A program made the position numbers and the translations under genes. This document shows, one piece after another, positions 52,190 through 60,402 of a stretch of 64,000 nt of DNA. The stretch spans positions 1 through 64,000 of the forward strand of contig JAFXQV010000029.1 of the NCBI GenBank assembly GCA_017526785.1. Direction: 5' to 3'. Origin of the DNA: Oscillibacter sp. GTDB lineage: Bacteria; Bacillota; Clostridia; Oscillospirales; Oscillospiraceae. Numbering within the stretch: position 1 is the stretch's first letter; the number at the start of each line of letters is the position of its first letter. The notes under the pieces were generated by a model. That model was not told where the DNA came from, searched no databases, and saw only the letters and a list, made by a program, of their open reading frames with translations.

Positions 52190-52864
52190 ATGAAATCCCG
52201 CGCCGTGACGCTCTGGAACGGGTTTCTTGACCTGCTGTTTCCGCCGAAATGCCCCTTTTGCGGCGCTGTCCGGACGCGTCCGGGAATCTGCGGCGACTGT
52301 GCCGACGCGCTCCCGTGGGTTCCCGACGGGGAGGCGTTCCGCACTGTGCGGGGGCTGTCCTGTACCGCGCCCTTGTTCTACGGGGGCGCGGTGCGCGACA
52401 CGCTGTTAAAGTTCAAATTTCACGGCTATGTCGCGGCGGCGGAACCGCTGGGCGCGTTGCTGGCCACTTGCGCGGCGGAGCGCCTGTCGGGGCTGTTCGA
52501 CACCGTGACCTATGTCCCCATCAGCCGCGAGAGGCGGCGTCAGCGCGGCTACAATCAAGCGCAACTGTTGGCGGACGCCGCCTGCCGCCGCTGGGATGTC
52601 CGCCCGCAAGCGCTGCTCGTCAAGGTCATGGACAACCCGCCGCAGTCGGGCATTTCCGACGCGGCGGGGCGCTGGGCGAATGTCGCGGGCGTGTACAGGC
52701 TTGCACCCGGCCAAAGCGTGTCGGGGCGGCGCGTCCTGCTGATTGACGATATCTGCACCAGCGGCGCGACGTTCTGCGAGTGCGCCCGCGTGCTTCACGA
52801 GAGCGGCGCGGCGGCGATATACGGCTTATCGGTTGCGCGGGCGCGGGAAAAATCCGGCCAATAA
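52190..52864 (+). CDS. comF: ComF-family phosphoribosyltransferase-like protein
   Basis: A 224-residue protein with an N-terminal double-zinc motif (CPFCGAVR, CGDC), the family core FKFHGY, YVPISRERRRQRGYNQAQLLA (split by description) and a PRPP-type loop VLLIDDICTSGATF. ComF participates in natural transformation in Bacillus and Gram-negatives; here no other com gene is close. Substrate unknown. Confidence 0.9.
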   Translation: MKSRAVTLWNGFLDLLFPPKCPFCGAVRTRPGICGDCADALPWVPDGEAFRTVRGLSCTAPLFYGGAVRDTLLKFKFHGYVAAAEPLGALLATCAAERLSGLFDTVTYVPISRERRRQRGYNQAQLLADAACRRWDVRPQALLVKVMDNPPQSGISDAAGRWANVAGVYRLAPGQSVSGRRVLLIDDICTSGATFCECARVLHESGAAAIYGLSVARAREKSGQ

Positions 52865-52938
52865 AGTGTCAAGAGAACGCAAAGAAAGACAAAACGGAAA
52901 AAAAGAAATACAATTCGGTAAAAATAGGAAAAAGGCAC

Positions 52939-52967
52939 TTGCATTCCTGATTCCTTGCCGTTATAAT
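52939..52967 (+). promoter_or_regulatory. Promoter of the mreB/mbl gene
   Basis: TTGCAT (52939-52944), 17 bases, TATAAT (52962-52967), about 100 bases upstream of the start. Confidence 0.8.
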
Positions 52968-53065
52968 AAAACCGCTGACTGTAGAGGGGATGTTTTCTCC
53001 TTTTAAGCGCGTTCGCGGGGACGCGCCTTTTGAGACAGGCAAAGAATTTTGGATGAGGTGGCAGT

Positions 53066-54085
53066 ATGTCTAAAGATATTGGTATTGACCTCGGCACGGC
53101 GTCGGTACTCGTCTACGTCAAGGGCAAGGGCATTGTCCTGAATGAGCCTTCTGTCGTGGCGCTCGACAAAAATACCGGAAAATTACTGCGCGTGGGCGCG
53201 GAAGCCCAGAATATGCTTGGACGCACCCCTGGCAACATCGTCGCCATTCGGCCGCTCCGGGACGGCGTCATCTCTGACTACGATATGACCGAGCGCATGT
53301 TGCGCGAGTTTATCCACAAAGTGTCCGGCTTCTCGATTTTCAAGCCGCGTGTCATTATCTGTGTGCCGTCGGGCATTACGGAAGTGGAGGAACGCGCCGT
53401 CGTCGACGCCGGAATTCAGGCCGGGGCGCGGAAAGTGTACCTGATTGAGGAACCCGTCGCCGCCGCAATCGGCGCGGGCGTCGACATCTCCCGCCCCGAC
53501 GGCCACATGATGGTCGATATCGGCGGCGGTACGGCGGATATCGCGGTTATTTCGCTCTCCGGCGTGGTGGAATCGGCGTCGATTAAGATTGCCGGAGACC
53601 AATTTAATGAAGCGGTCGTCAAGTACATGCGCCGGAATCACAATCTGCTCGTGGGCGAACGCACCGCCGAGGACATGAAAAAGAAAATCGGCTGCGTGTT
53701 CCCGAAGGAAGTAGAGGAGAGCATGGAAGTCAAAGGCCGCTGTCTGCTGACCGGACTGCCGCGTACCGTGACCGTTTCCTCTGCGGAGATGATGGACGCT
53801 TTCGAGGAACCCGTGGAACGGATTCTGGAAGCGGTTCACGCCGTACTCGAACGTACGCCCCCGGAACTCGTGGCCGACATTTCGCTGAACGGAATCATCA
53901 TGACGGGCGGCGGAAGTCTCGTGGACGGCTTCGACAAACTCCTGACCGCCCGAACGGGCATTCATACGGTAGTCGCCGACGACGCGATTTCCTGCGTGGC
54001 GCTGGGAACCGGAAAAAGCCTCGATTCCCTCAACACCATGATGGACGGCACCATGAACATTTCCCGCCGCCGCCAGATGAGCTGA
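53066..54085 (+). CDS. mreB: Actin-like rod-shape protein MreB/Mbl
   Basis: A 339-residue actin homologue with phosphate-1 IGIDLGTASVLVY (6-18), connect-1 regions, phosphate-2 DIGGGTADIAVI (about 152-163), and the adenosine motif MTGGGSLVDGF. It polymerises beneath the membrane and steers wall synthesis. It is monocistronic, without mreCD, which points to an Mbl-like paralogue. RBS GAGGTG. Confidence 0.94.
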   Translation: MSKDIGIDLGTASVLVYVKGKGIVLNEPSVVALDKNTGKLLRVGAEAQNMLGRTPGNIVAIRPLRDGVISDYDMTERMLREFIHKVSGFSIFKPRVIICVPSGITEVEERAVVDAGIQAGARKVYLIEEPVAAAIGAGVDISRPDGHMMVDIGGGTADIAVISLSGVVESASIKIAGDQFNEAVVKYMRRNHNLLVGERTAEDMKKKIGCVFPKEVEESMEVKGRCLLTGLPRTVTVSSAEMMDAFEEPVERILEAVHAVLERTPPELVADISLNGIIMTGGGSLVDGFDKLLTARTGIHTVVADDAISCVALGTGKSLDSLNTMMDGTMNISRRRQMS

Positions 54086-54088
54086 GCC

Positions 54089-54123
54089 AAAGGGGTTGTC
54101 TCAAAATGCGAGGCAGCCCCTTT
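54089..54123 (+). terminator. Terminator after mreB
   Basis: AAAGGGGTTGTCTC (54089-54102) pairs with GAGGCAGCCCCTTT (54110-54123) with G-U pairs. No U-run; the next 200 bases to 54340 hold nothing I can support. Confidence 0.55.
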
Positions 54124-54340
54124 CCGGAAATATCATGGAAAATCAGAAAAAATTACGACGGGTCTGATGAAAGCGAACATCCCAAGCCGTGTCTCGCTCG
54201 CGACCATTAAATACGAAAATCAGAAGTTTTCTAATGTTATCTTTCTGAAAAAAGCTCTGTAGCGTGTAATTTATTCGATGATGAATCCGAAAGGTTTTTT
54301 AGATTAGTCAGTAATTTCTATAAAATCCCTTATGCCATCA

Positions 54341-54380
54341 TGTCCTGTCGGGCATTGCGCCGCCCGACAGGACGCCTTTT
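54341..54380. terminator. Terminator upstream of the minus-strand hypothetical gene
   Basis: GTCCTGTCGGGC and GCCCGACAGGAC form a 12-base stem, with TTTTTGTTTT on the plus strand. It serves whichever transcript enters from the left; on the minus strand it directly follows the stop of the gene at 54385. Confidence 0.8.
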
Positions 54381-54384
54381 TGTT

Positions 54385-54729
54385 TTATGTGCCGCAAGAT
54401 TCCGCCAGCGTGTAGCCGGGGAACAACTGTTCAATGACGGCTTTCAGGTGCCGCCGATTCTCCCGGCGCTCCGCCTCCGTGCATTCCTGCTGGACGTTGT
54501 AGGTCAGGGACAGCCCCATCACACCGCCGTCCCATGTCTCGGAACGCGTCACGCGCCACACCTCCCGCCCGTCATCGAGCATATGGACGCCCTTCCAGGC
54601 CGTGACCGTCGCCGTGACGGGTTTGCCGCGATACTTCGCGCTTTCCGTGTGGGTCTCCACCTCCACCGGACAACCGTCCAGCGTCCAGCGTCGGCACATC
54701 TGGCCGCAGTTCCGGAAGCTCTCTTCCAT
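54385..54729 (-). CDS. Hypothetical protein
   Basis: ATG 54729 has AGGAGG about seven bases upstream; 114 residues. Beta-strand-rich sequence with SAKYRGKPVTATVTAWKG and GLSLTYNVQQECTEAERREN, no membrane segment or known family. It sits at the border between the core region and the recombinase-rich segment. Confidence 0.65.
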   Translation of the reverse strand: MEESFRNCGQMCRRWTLDGCPVEVETHTESAKYRGKPVTATVTAWKGVHMLDDGREVWRVTRSETWDGGVMGLSLTYNVQQECTEAERRENRRHLKAVIEQLFPGYTLAESCGT

Positions 54730-55031
54730 AACAATCACCTCCTATGAAAGCCTATTACTGGCGTCTCGTCCGTCATTCCGTCCCGACGCCGATTCTCCGC
54801 AGGACTTGTTCGAGACGCTCCGCTTTTGTAAACGCCGCGTCCAGTTCCGTCGTGTCAACGTGAAGCAAGACCGTGACTTCTCCCAGTCTGCCACGCGGTT
54901 TCTCCCGCTCCGAGACCATGCGGAACGCCTCCCGACCTCACCGTGCGGTTTATCGAGTACCAAGCTCCATTCGTAGAGATATCGGCGTGTCCCAAAAGAG
55001 GGTAAAATAGCGAACAAGGAGCCAGAAGCAT

Positions 55032-55056
55032 AAAATGCCCCTACAGGCATTTTGAT
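55032..55056. terminator. Bidirectional hairpin terminator
   Basis: AAAATGCC/GGCATTTT (55032-55039/55046-55053) followed by GATTT on the plus strand. Confidence 0.6.
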
Positions 55057-55110
55057 TTCCAGAATATGTCATTCCGGCGTATTGTTCTTTTTCCTTATGA
55101 TAACAGGTAT

Positions 55111-55230
55111 GATATACTCGTAAGCGGTAAGATTTGCCATTCGGCAGTCTGAATCCCACTTGCCACAAGCGCGGCAAATTTCAACGCTCATGAGTATAAT
55201 GCGGCAAATCTTTTCGCTCATGAGTATCAT
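55111..55230. repeat. Three-copy 28-30 base repeat array before the recombinase gene
   Basis: Two tandem direct copies (55171-55200 and 55201-55230) share GCGGCAAAT and CGCTCATGAGTAT; their inverse occurs at 55111-55138, reading GATATACTCGTAAGCGG then GATTTGCC. Copy A contains TATAAT. Arrays of this form serve as operators or recombination accessory sites. There is no spacer series as in CRISPR. Confidence 0.75.
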
Positions 55231-55289
55231 CCGAAAACCGAAATGCAATCCAATGGTTCCATTGTCCTGTAATTGCGACATCAAGCAAA

Positions 55290-55322
55290 GCCGGACGGGG
55301 CGTTTTCCGTCCGGCTGATTTT
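55290..55322 (+). terminator. Terminator just before the first recombinase
   Basis: GCCGGACGG (55290-55298) and CCGTCCGGC (55307-55315) form a perfect stem followed by TGATTTTT. Being 23 bases from the start codon, it may attenuate recombinase expression. Confidence 0.75.
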
Positions 55323-55344
55323 TCATAGGGGGATGTGTGACGGT

Positions 55345-56829
55345 ATGGACTTAAACGGCATGGCGGCGGCGGTGTACCTGCGCAAGAGCCGCGCCGAGGA
55401 CGGATTGAGCGTCGAAGAGGTGCTGTCGCGTCACCGGGAGGCGCTGGAACGCTACGCGGCGGAACAGGGCATATGTATTGTGGAGACTTACCCGGAAGTG
55501 GCCAGCGGCGAGAGCCTGTACGCCCGTCCAAAAATGCTGAAGCTCTTGGAGGACGTGGAAGCGGGGAAGTTCGACTGCGTGCTGTGCATGGACATGGACA
55601 GGCTGAGCCGTGGGAGCATGCGCGACCAAGGCATGGTGTTGGACGCGTTCAAGGCGTCCGGGACGCTGATTGTCACGCCGGAAAAGGTGTACGACCTGAC
55701 CGACGAGGCCGACGAGGAGTACGCGGAGCTGAAAACGTTCATGTCCCGGCGTGAGTACAAGATTATTAACAAGCGTCTGCGGCGGGGTCTGCAACAGTCC
55801 ATAGCGGACGGGTGCTACGTCGCCAACGCGCCGTACGGCTACCGCCGCGCTTTCGTGGGACGCAAGCCGACATTAGAGATTTACGAACCGGAAGCGAAAT
55901 TCGTACGGATGATGTTTGAGCTGTACGCGGCGGGCTATGGGTGCGTGTCTGTGGCGCGGCAGGTCAACGCGCTGGGGGCGCGTCCGCACAGGACGCGGGA
56001 GTTTTCCCGGAACAGCGTCAAGAAGATACTGGACAATCCGGTATACATCGGGAAAGTGGTCTGGAACCAGAAAAGCCATATCCGGAAGGGCGTCAAGCAT
56101 GTTACGGTTTACAACCCGAAAGAAAAGTGGCTGATTGTGGACGCCCTCCACCCGGCGATTGTAAGCCGCGAACTGTGGGACAAGGTGCAGTCTATCGCCG
56201 GGGGGAGATACTCCCCCTCAAAGAACGATGGAACCGTGAAAAGTCCGCTGGCGGGATTGCTTCTCTGCGAGAACTGCGGCGGACATATGCAGCGGCTGAC
56301 GTTCGCCAAGGGCGGCTCGTACTTAATTTGTATGCGTCCGGGCTGTTGCGCGTCGGCGAAGTACGAACTGCTCGAGGAACGGATTTTGGGTACGCTGGCG
56401 GAGATGTTGCGGGGAATGACGCTGAACCTGTCGCGGACGGAACCGGAAGCGAATACCGCGCTGGAAATCGCGCTGGAATCGGTACGGGCGGAACTGGCGG
56501 CGGCGGAACAGGCCAAGGCGCGTCTTTATGATTTGGTGGAGGCCGGAGCGTACAGCGTGGAGGAGTTCCGGGGACGGATGCACCACGCCAAGGCGCGGAT
56601 TACGGAGTTAGAGCGTCGGGAGACGGAAGCGCGGAGGGCGTTGGAACACGCGGAACACCGGGACGTTGCGCGTCGGGCGGCGGCGATACAGACAGTATTG
56701 GAGGAGTACCCGTCACAGGACATTCCGGGCAAAAACGCGCTTCTGAAAAGCGTGATTTCCTGTATCTGGTACACGAAGGCGAAAAAAACAAAACCCGCTG
56801 ATTTTCATTTGCGGGTCTTGTTGAAGTAA
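55345..56829 (+). CDS. Large serine recombinase (site-specific)
   Basis: ATG 55345 gives 494 residues. The resolvase domain begins AAAVYLRKSRAEDG with catalytic Ser, includes CMDMDRLSRG and REYKIINKRLRRG; the recombinase domain (about 165-270) has AARLVYELY-like MMFELYAAGYG and GKVVWNQKS. A zinc ribbon (CENCGGHMQR...CMRPGCC) and a coiled-coil C-terminus complete the family layout. It would excise or integrate an element by strand exchange. Start assignment: ATGs at 55333 and 55345; the second has better spacing to AGGGGG. Confidence 0.92.
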   Translation: MDLNGMAAAVYLRKSRAEDGLSVEEVLSRHREALERYAAEQGICIVETYPEVASGESLYARPKMLKLLEDVEAGKFDCVLCMDMDRLSRGSMRDQGMVLDAFKASGTLIVTPEKVYDLTDEADEEYAELKTFMSRREYKIINKRLRRGLQQSIADGCYVANAPYGYRRAFVGRKPTLEIYEPEAKFVRMMFELYAAGYGCVSVARQVNALGARPHRTREFSRNSVKKILDNPVYIGKVVWNQKSHIRKGVKHVTVYNPKEKWLIVDALHPAIVSRELWDKVQSIAGGRYSPSKNDGTVKSPLAGLLLCENCGGHMQRLTFAKGGSYLICMRPGCCASAKYELLEERILGTLAEMLRGMTLNLSRTEPEANTALEIALESVRAELAAAEQAKARLYDLVEAGAYSVEEFRGRMHHAKARITELERRETEARRALEHAEHRDVARRAAAIQTVLEEYPSQDIPGKNALLKSVISCIWYTKAKKTKPADFHLRVLLK

Positions 56830-56929
56830 TCGGGCATGAAATAGTTTCACAGTCAGCTATGAAAGCAAGTGGGCTTATGGTATACTTTGGAGGCGGGATA
56901 AAGTCGATATACATCCCTCTTTACAAGCC

Positions 56930-57545
56930 GCGTGGCAGGGGATTGTCGCCCGACACGCGCCGCTGTGGCGCTTTCATGGACGGGTCGTCCTGATTTGAAA
57001 AAGTCCAAAGAGGGCTTGAAAATGCCGGGGGTAAAGCGGCTCAAACGGGAATCGGAAACGCAAAGCAAAGCGGCCTGTTTTTACGGACATTTCTGGGGCT
57101 GCGTAGGAATTGGGGCAAAACTGGCTGTTTCCCCTTGCTTTTGCGCCTGCACGATGGTCTGCGAGAACTGGCGGACTGGGACGAATCGGAGGAAACCGGG
57201 GAGGGGCATATCACGCGTCTGGTCTCCGAGGCCTGCCGCTGCGCCGCTCCGTTCGGCTCAGCCCTGCTCCTTTTAGACCGCCTTTACCCGTCTGTGGACG
57301 CCTTGCGCGTTCTCAACGCTTTCAACGCCGCGCATTCCGCGTCGGTAGACATCGTTTCCAGAATGAAGCGCAACGCCATCGCGTGGACGGAGCCTCCGGA
57401 ACGCAAACCCGGACGGGCGGGACGCTCTCGCAAGAAGGGGGATAAGGTCAGGCTCTGGGAACTTTTTGAGACGAAATGGGCGGAATTTACAAAAGAAAAC
57501 GTTAAAATTCGTGGAAAAGACACAGTGGAAACGCGGGACGACCCC
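56930..57545 (+). pseudogene. Transposase remnant (IS4-like DDE) with frameshift
   Basis: The motif MPGVKRLKRESETQSK in one frame, then LRLHDGLRELADWD and ALLLLDRLYPSVDALRVLN and AHSASVDIVSRMKRNAIAW in the next (shift near 57115-57130), form a DDE transposase middle and C-terminal part, as in IS4-type elements (memory). The N-terminus is missing, and the C-terminus is joined in frame to glycoside hydrolase sequence near 57545. Not functional. Confidence 0.75.
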
Positions 57546-58955
57546 GTAAACGGCTCCTTCAAGCACTTTCCCGGAGCGGGGGACGGCAGTGATTATCCCA
57601 CTTCCATCAAAATGACGCTGGAACAGTTAGAATGTGGCGGTCTGTTCGCTTTCAATACAGCGATTGCGAACGGCGCGGAAATGATTATGACTTCGGCCAC
57701 GACGTTTCCGCTCATCGACGAGAAAGTTTTTATGGCGGACGGTGAAACAAAGGGATACTATCCCGCTACGCTGTCGCCCAAAATCGTCATGCATATGCTT
57801 CGGGAGGGTCTCGCTTTTGACGGCGTGATTATCACCGACGCCCTTGAAATGGAACAGTTTGTCATTGAACCCGACAATCGAAAGGCATTGTTTTCAGGAA
57901 GCGGCGGCTCTATCAAACATGACCTTCAGGTAGCGGAACGGGCTATCAACGTTGGCTGTGACATTCTGCTTATCCCTACGGATTTGAACGATAAAGAAGC
58001 CGCGAAATATTATGACGATTACATTGCAGGTATCGTCAGGCTGGTGGAAGAGGGCGCAATCAGTGCGGAGCGTATCAATGAATCCGTGAGGCGCATATTA
58101 GAATTGAAATACCGTCACGGATTCTTCGACATGGATACGAGCGGGGCGGACTTGGATGACAAGATTGAGACCGCGAAACAAACGGTCGGCTCTGCGGAAC
58201 ATCACGCGATAGAAATGGATATGGCGTCGAAAGCCATTACTCTGCTCAAAAATGACGGCGTTCTCCCGCTATCTGGAGAGGGGAAACGGATTGTTATCAT
58301 TGGCCGTACTAATTACGACAGTACGCCTATCGTCTACGCCTTGAAGCGACTGATGCGCGACGGATTCCTTGGCGCGGAAACGCGAATCGAAAACCATATC
58401 ACCGGAGAAAATCAGGGCGACACGGACGCGGCGACGAACATTGTGATTGACCGCTATTATAACTCCAGTCAAGGCGGCTCGCTCATGTATTCCAAAGCGC
58501 TCTCGTCAGCAATCAGGAAAGCGGACGCGGTTGTATGTCTCAGCGCGGTCTCCGCAGGCTTGGATACGCTTCAGGACAAAAAACCCGCCATGATTGGCGT
58601 CAATCGGGCGCTTTCCGAGGCGCACGAGGCCGGCGCAAAATTTGTTTTGCTCAGCGACAATCTGCCCGTTGACGCGGCGCGCTTCCGGAACGCAGACGCA
58701 ATTGTGTGCGCTTACCTGTCCGCCGGGTTTGGAATCGACCCCACCGCCCGTACAAGCGGTTCCGAAAATGTCGGCGCGTTTAACGCAAATGTCCCCGCCG
58801 CGATTTACGCCATCTTCGGAGCGGCTGACATGCCGGGAAAACTGCCCATTCGGATTCCATTCCTTGTCAAAGGGGCGGACGGCGCGTGGACGTACAGCGA
58901 CGAAATCCTGTATGAGCGCGGATATTCGGCGTCGGGCGAACAGCCGCCGGAATAA
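57545..58955 (+). pseudogene. Truncated glycoside hydrolase family 3 (NagZ-like)
   Basis: The last 470 residues of the open frame 57135-58955 form the second half of a GH3 barrel and the following sandwich domain: FKHFPGAGDGSD, EMIMTSATTFPLID, LSPKIVMHMLREGLAFDGVI (split here) and IITDALEME with the nucleophile Asp, then AINVGCDILLIPTD and ITLLKNDGVLPL. The first half of the barrel, with catalytic residues upstream, was lost to the transposon junction. GH3 beta-N-acetylhexosaminidases recycle cell wall. The fused product would be misfolded, though the frame is open. Confidence 0.8.
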
Positions 58956-58990
58956 GACCTCATACGCATAGAAACCTTGGAAGAGGTAAA

Positions 58991-59190
58991 ATGATTGTTG
59001 ACAAAACCCGGAGCGGACGCGTTCTCATGCGAAAAGAGGTCAGGGAATACTATCAGACGGAAGATGTCAACTGGATGACGCGACGCTCCGAATGAGCCGG
59101 TCTCAAAAGCATCGGCATGGAAAAAAAGACGCTGGAGCGGAAGGACGGAAGCGTGTCCGTATGCCCGTCGCCGGAGGCCTCAACCGGACA
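58991..59190 (+). pseudogene. ISAs1-type transposase fragment with internal stop
   Basis: One frame reads MIVDKTRSGRVLMRKEVREY and YQTEDVNWMTRRSE, stop (TGA at 59093), AGLKSIGMEKKTLERKDGSV. This matches ISAs1-family transposases (the position of the stop would be Trp in xWAGLKSIGM). Only about 65 codons remain. Confidence 0.65.
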
Positions 59191-60087
59191 AAACGTCAAG
59201 TTTACAAGGCGCGCCTGATACTTTGAGAAGCCCCGAAAACATTCATAAAAATCAAGGAATACGCACGTAACACTTTCAAGCGCTCAATCGTTATGCGTAC
59301 TTGAAAAATCTTCAATCAGGTCAGAGATTGGTTTTATATTACCTGAATCCGTTAAACTTGCATCGGCCTTTGAATAAGCCGTCTTGTAGCGGGCTTTTTG
59401 ACAGATAAACTCCCCGAATTGTCCTGATTGGGCTGATTTTCATGCAATTTTGCCGTTTTGTAGCGGCATAAGCGCTATGAGAGCAAGGCCTCTGATAACG
59501 CTTGTCAAACCATGTGAGTTTTTCACCCCTTGGGTGAAAATTCCGAATGCTTCGGCAGGAGTCATCAGTGCGCCTACTTAAATGGCAATTATTGCATGAA
59601 TGCAGTCTCTAATAACGTGAAAACGAGAAATATGAAAGGATTTCAGCATTTTTGGCTGGAAAACAAGAAGTATCACATATTTTATCCCATTGCCTCGTAT
59701 AAGCGAGCAACGGCTTTGAGTTTAACGGATTCAGGTTTTATTTTATTCTACCTTTGTTTTCATTGCAAGACCTTGTATCTTATTTCATGATAAATCCCTT
59801 TATGAGGTCTGTTTCTTCACCACGCTATTAACTATCGTGTTTGCGGACGGGCGGACAACGTACTTTCTCAGATTATCCTTGATACCACTGCCGCCGCAGA
59901 CCAGATTCCCAAAGACGCAAAGGGACGGTTCCTGCTTCATCTTTCAAGGCTACTGGCTGGCAGAAAAAGCGCAATTTTCCCCGCATAACGGACAAGACTG
60001 CCGGAATATGTTTGAGACTGGAAAGACAGAGGAATATATGGACTGCCGCATTACAAAGCGGCATCGCAAAAAAGAAGGTGAACGCCT
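59191..60087. other. Accessory non-coding region with decayed sequence
   Basis: AT-richer than its surroundings. A possible small ORF at 59530-59790 (MGENSECFGRSHQCA) has no good ribosome site and matches nothing. Another frame ending MFETGKTEEYMDCRITKRHR (about 60008-60094) resembles the end of small proteins found beside mobile elements. Nothing firm. Confidence 0.4.
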
Positions 60088-60252
60088 GTGGTAGCGGCAT
60101 ATCAAATGGAAACTCACATTAGGCGGTATGAAGGCCGCGCCTTTGTGGTAGAAAACCGAACGCCCGCATACAGACGGGAAGAACGCGATACCATCAAAAA
60201 AGACATCGAGAGACGGCTTTACGAGGTTTTCCGCAAATATGCGTCGGCGTAA
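60088..60252 (+). CDS. Small conserved-looking protein
   Basis: A GTG start with AGAAGGTG upstream encodes 54 residues, MVAAYQMETHIRRYEGRAF to the end VFRKYASA. Charged and helical: RREERDTIKKDIERRLYEV. Small proteins of this type stand before serine recombinases or relaxases in Clostridia elements. Function unknown. Confidence 0.5.
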   Translation: MVAAYQMETHIRRYEGRAFVVENRTPAYRREERDTIKKDIERRLYEVFRKYASA

Positions 60253-60256
60253 TAAA

Positions 60257-60318
60257 TTCCGTATAATACTGACTACGGTCTCAATCCTTTGTTGGGTATT
60301 TGTCTAAATTATACGGAA
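60257..60318. repeat. 11-base perfect inverted repeat
   Basis: TTCCGTATAAT (60257-60267) and ATTATACGGAA (60308-60318), separated by 40 bases, lie immediately after the small gene. They could be ends of a small element or an operator; the left arm contains TATAAT. Confidence 0.65.
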
Positions 60319-60332
60319 CTGTCCTTGCATTT

Positions 60333-60388
60333 TCGGAGCTACTGCCTTATAATTAAGAGGTCAGTAGCTCCGTTTCTTTCTTTGCGAA
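60333..60388 (+). terminator. Hairpin terminator upstream of the second recombinase
   Basis: CGGAGCTACTG and CAGTAGCTCCG form a stem (about 60334-60344/60362-60374) followed by TTTCTTTCTTTG. Similar in placement to the terminator before the first recombinase. Confidence 0.7.
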
Positions 60389-60402
60389 GAAGGGAGCGTT
60401 TC

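Larger units (their letters stand above)
54740..55344. other. Non-coding accessory spacer with hairpins and repeats
   Basis: No convincing gene. It holds a terminator (55032-55053, AAAATGCC/GGCATTTT), the repeat array (55111-55230) and another terminator at 55290-55320. Short open frames in 54744-54960 (starting MKAYYWRLVRHSV) look like decayed coding sequence but match nothing I know. Confidence 0.5.

Noticed and set aside
55171..55230. CRISPR array
   Set aside because: Only two adjacent copies and one inverted, no spacers and no cas genes.
57135..58955. A single functional GH3 enzyme
   Set aside because: Half the catalytic barrel is replaced by transposase sequence.
59530..59790. 86-codon frame as a gene
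   Set aside because: No ribosome site, odd composition and no similarity; lies in decayed sequence.
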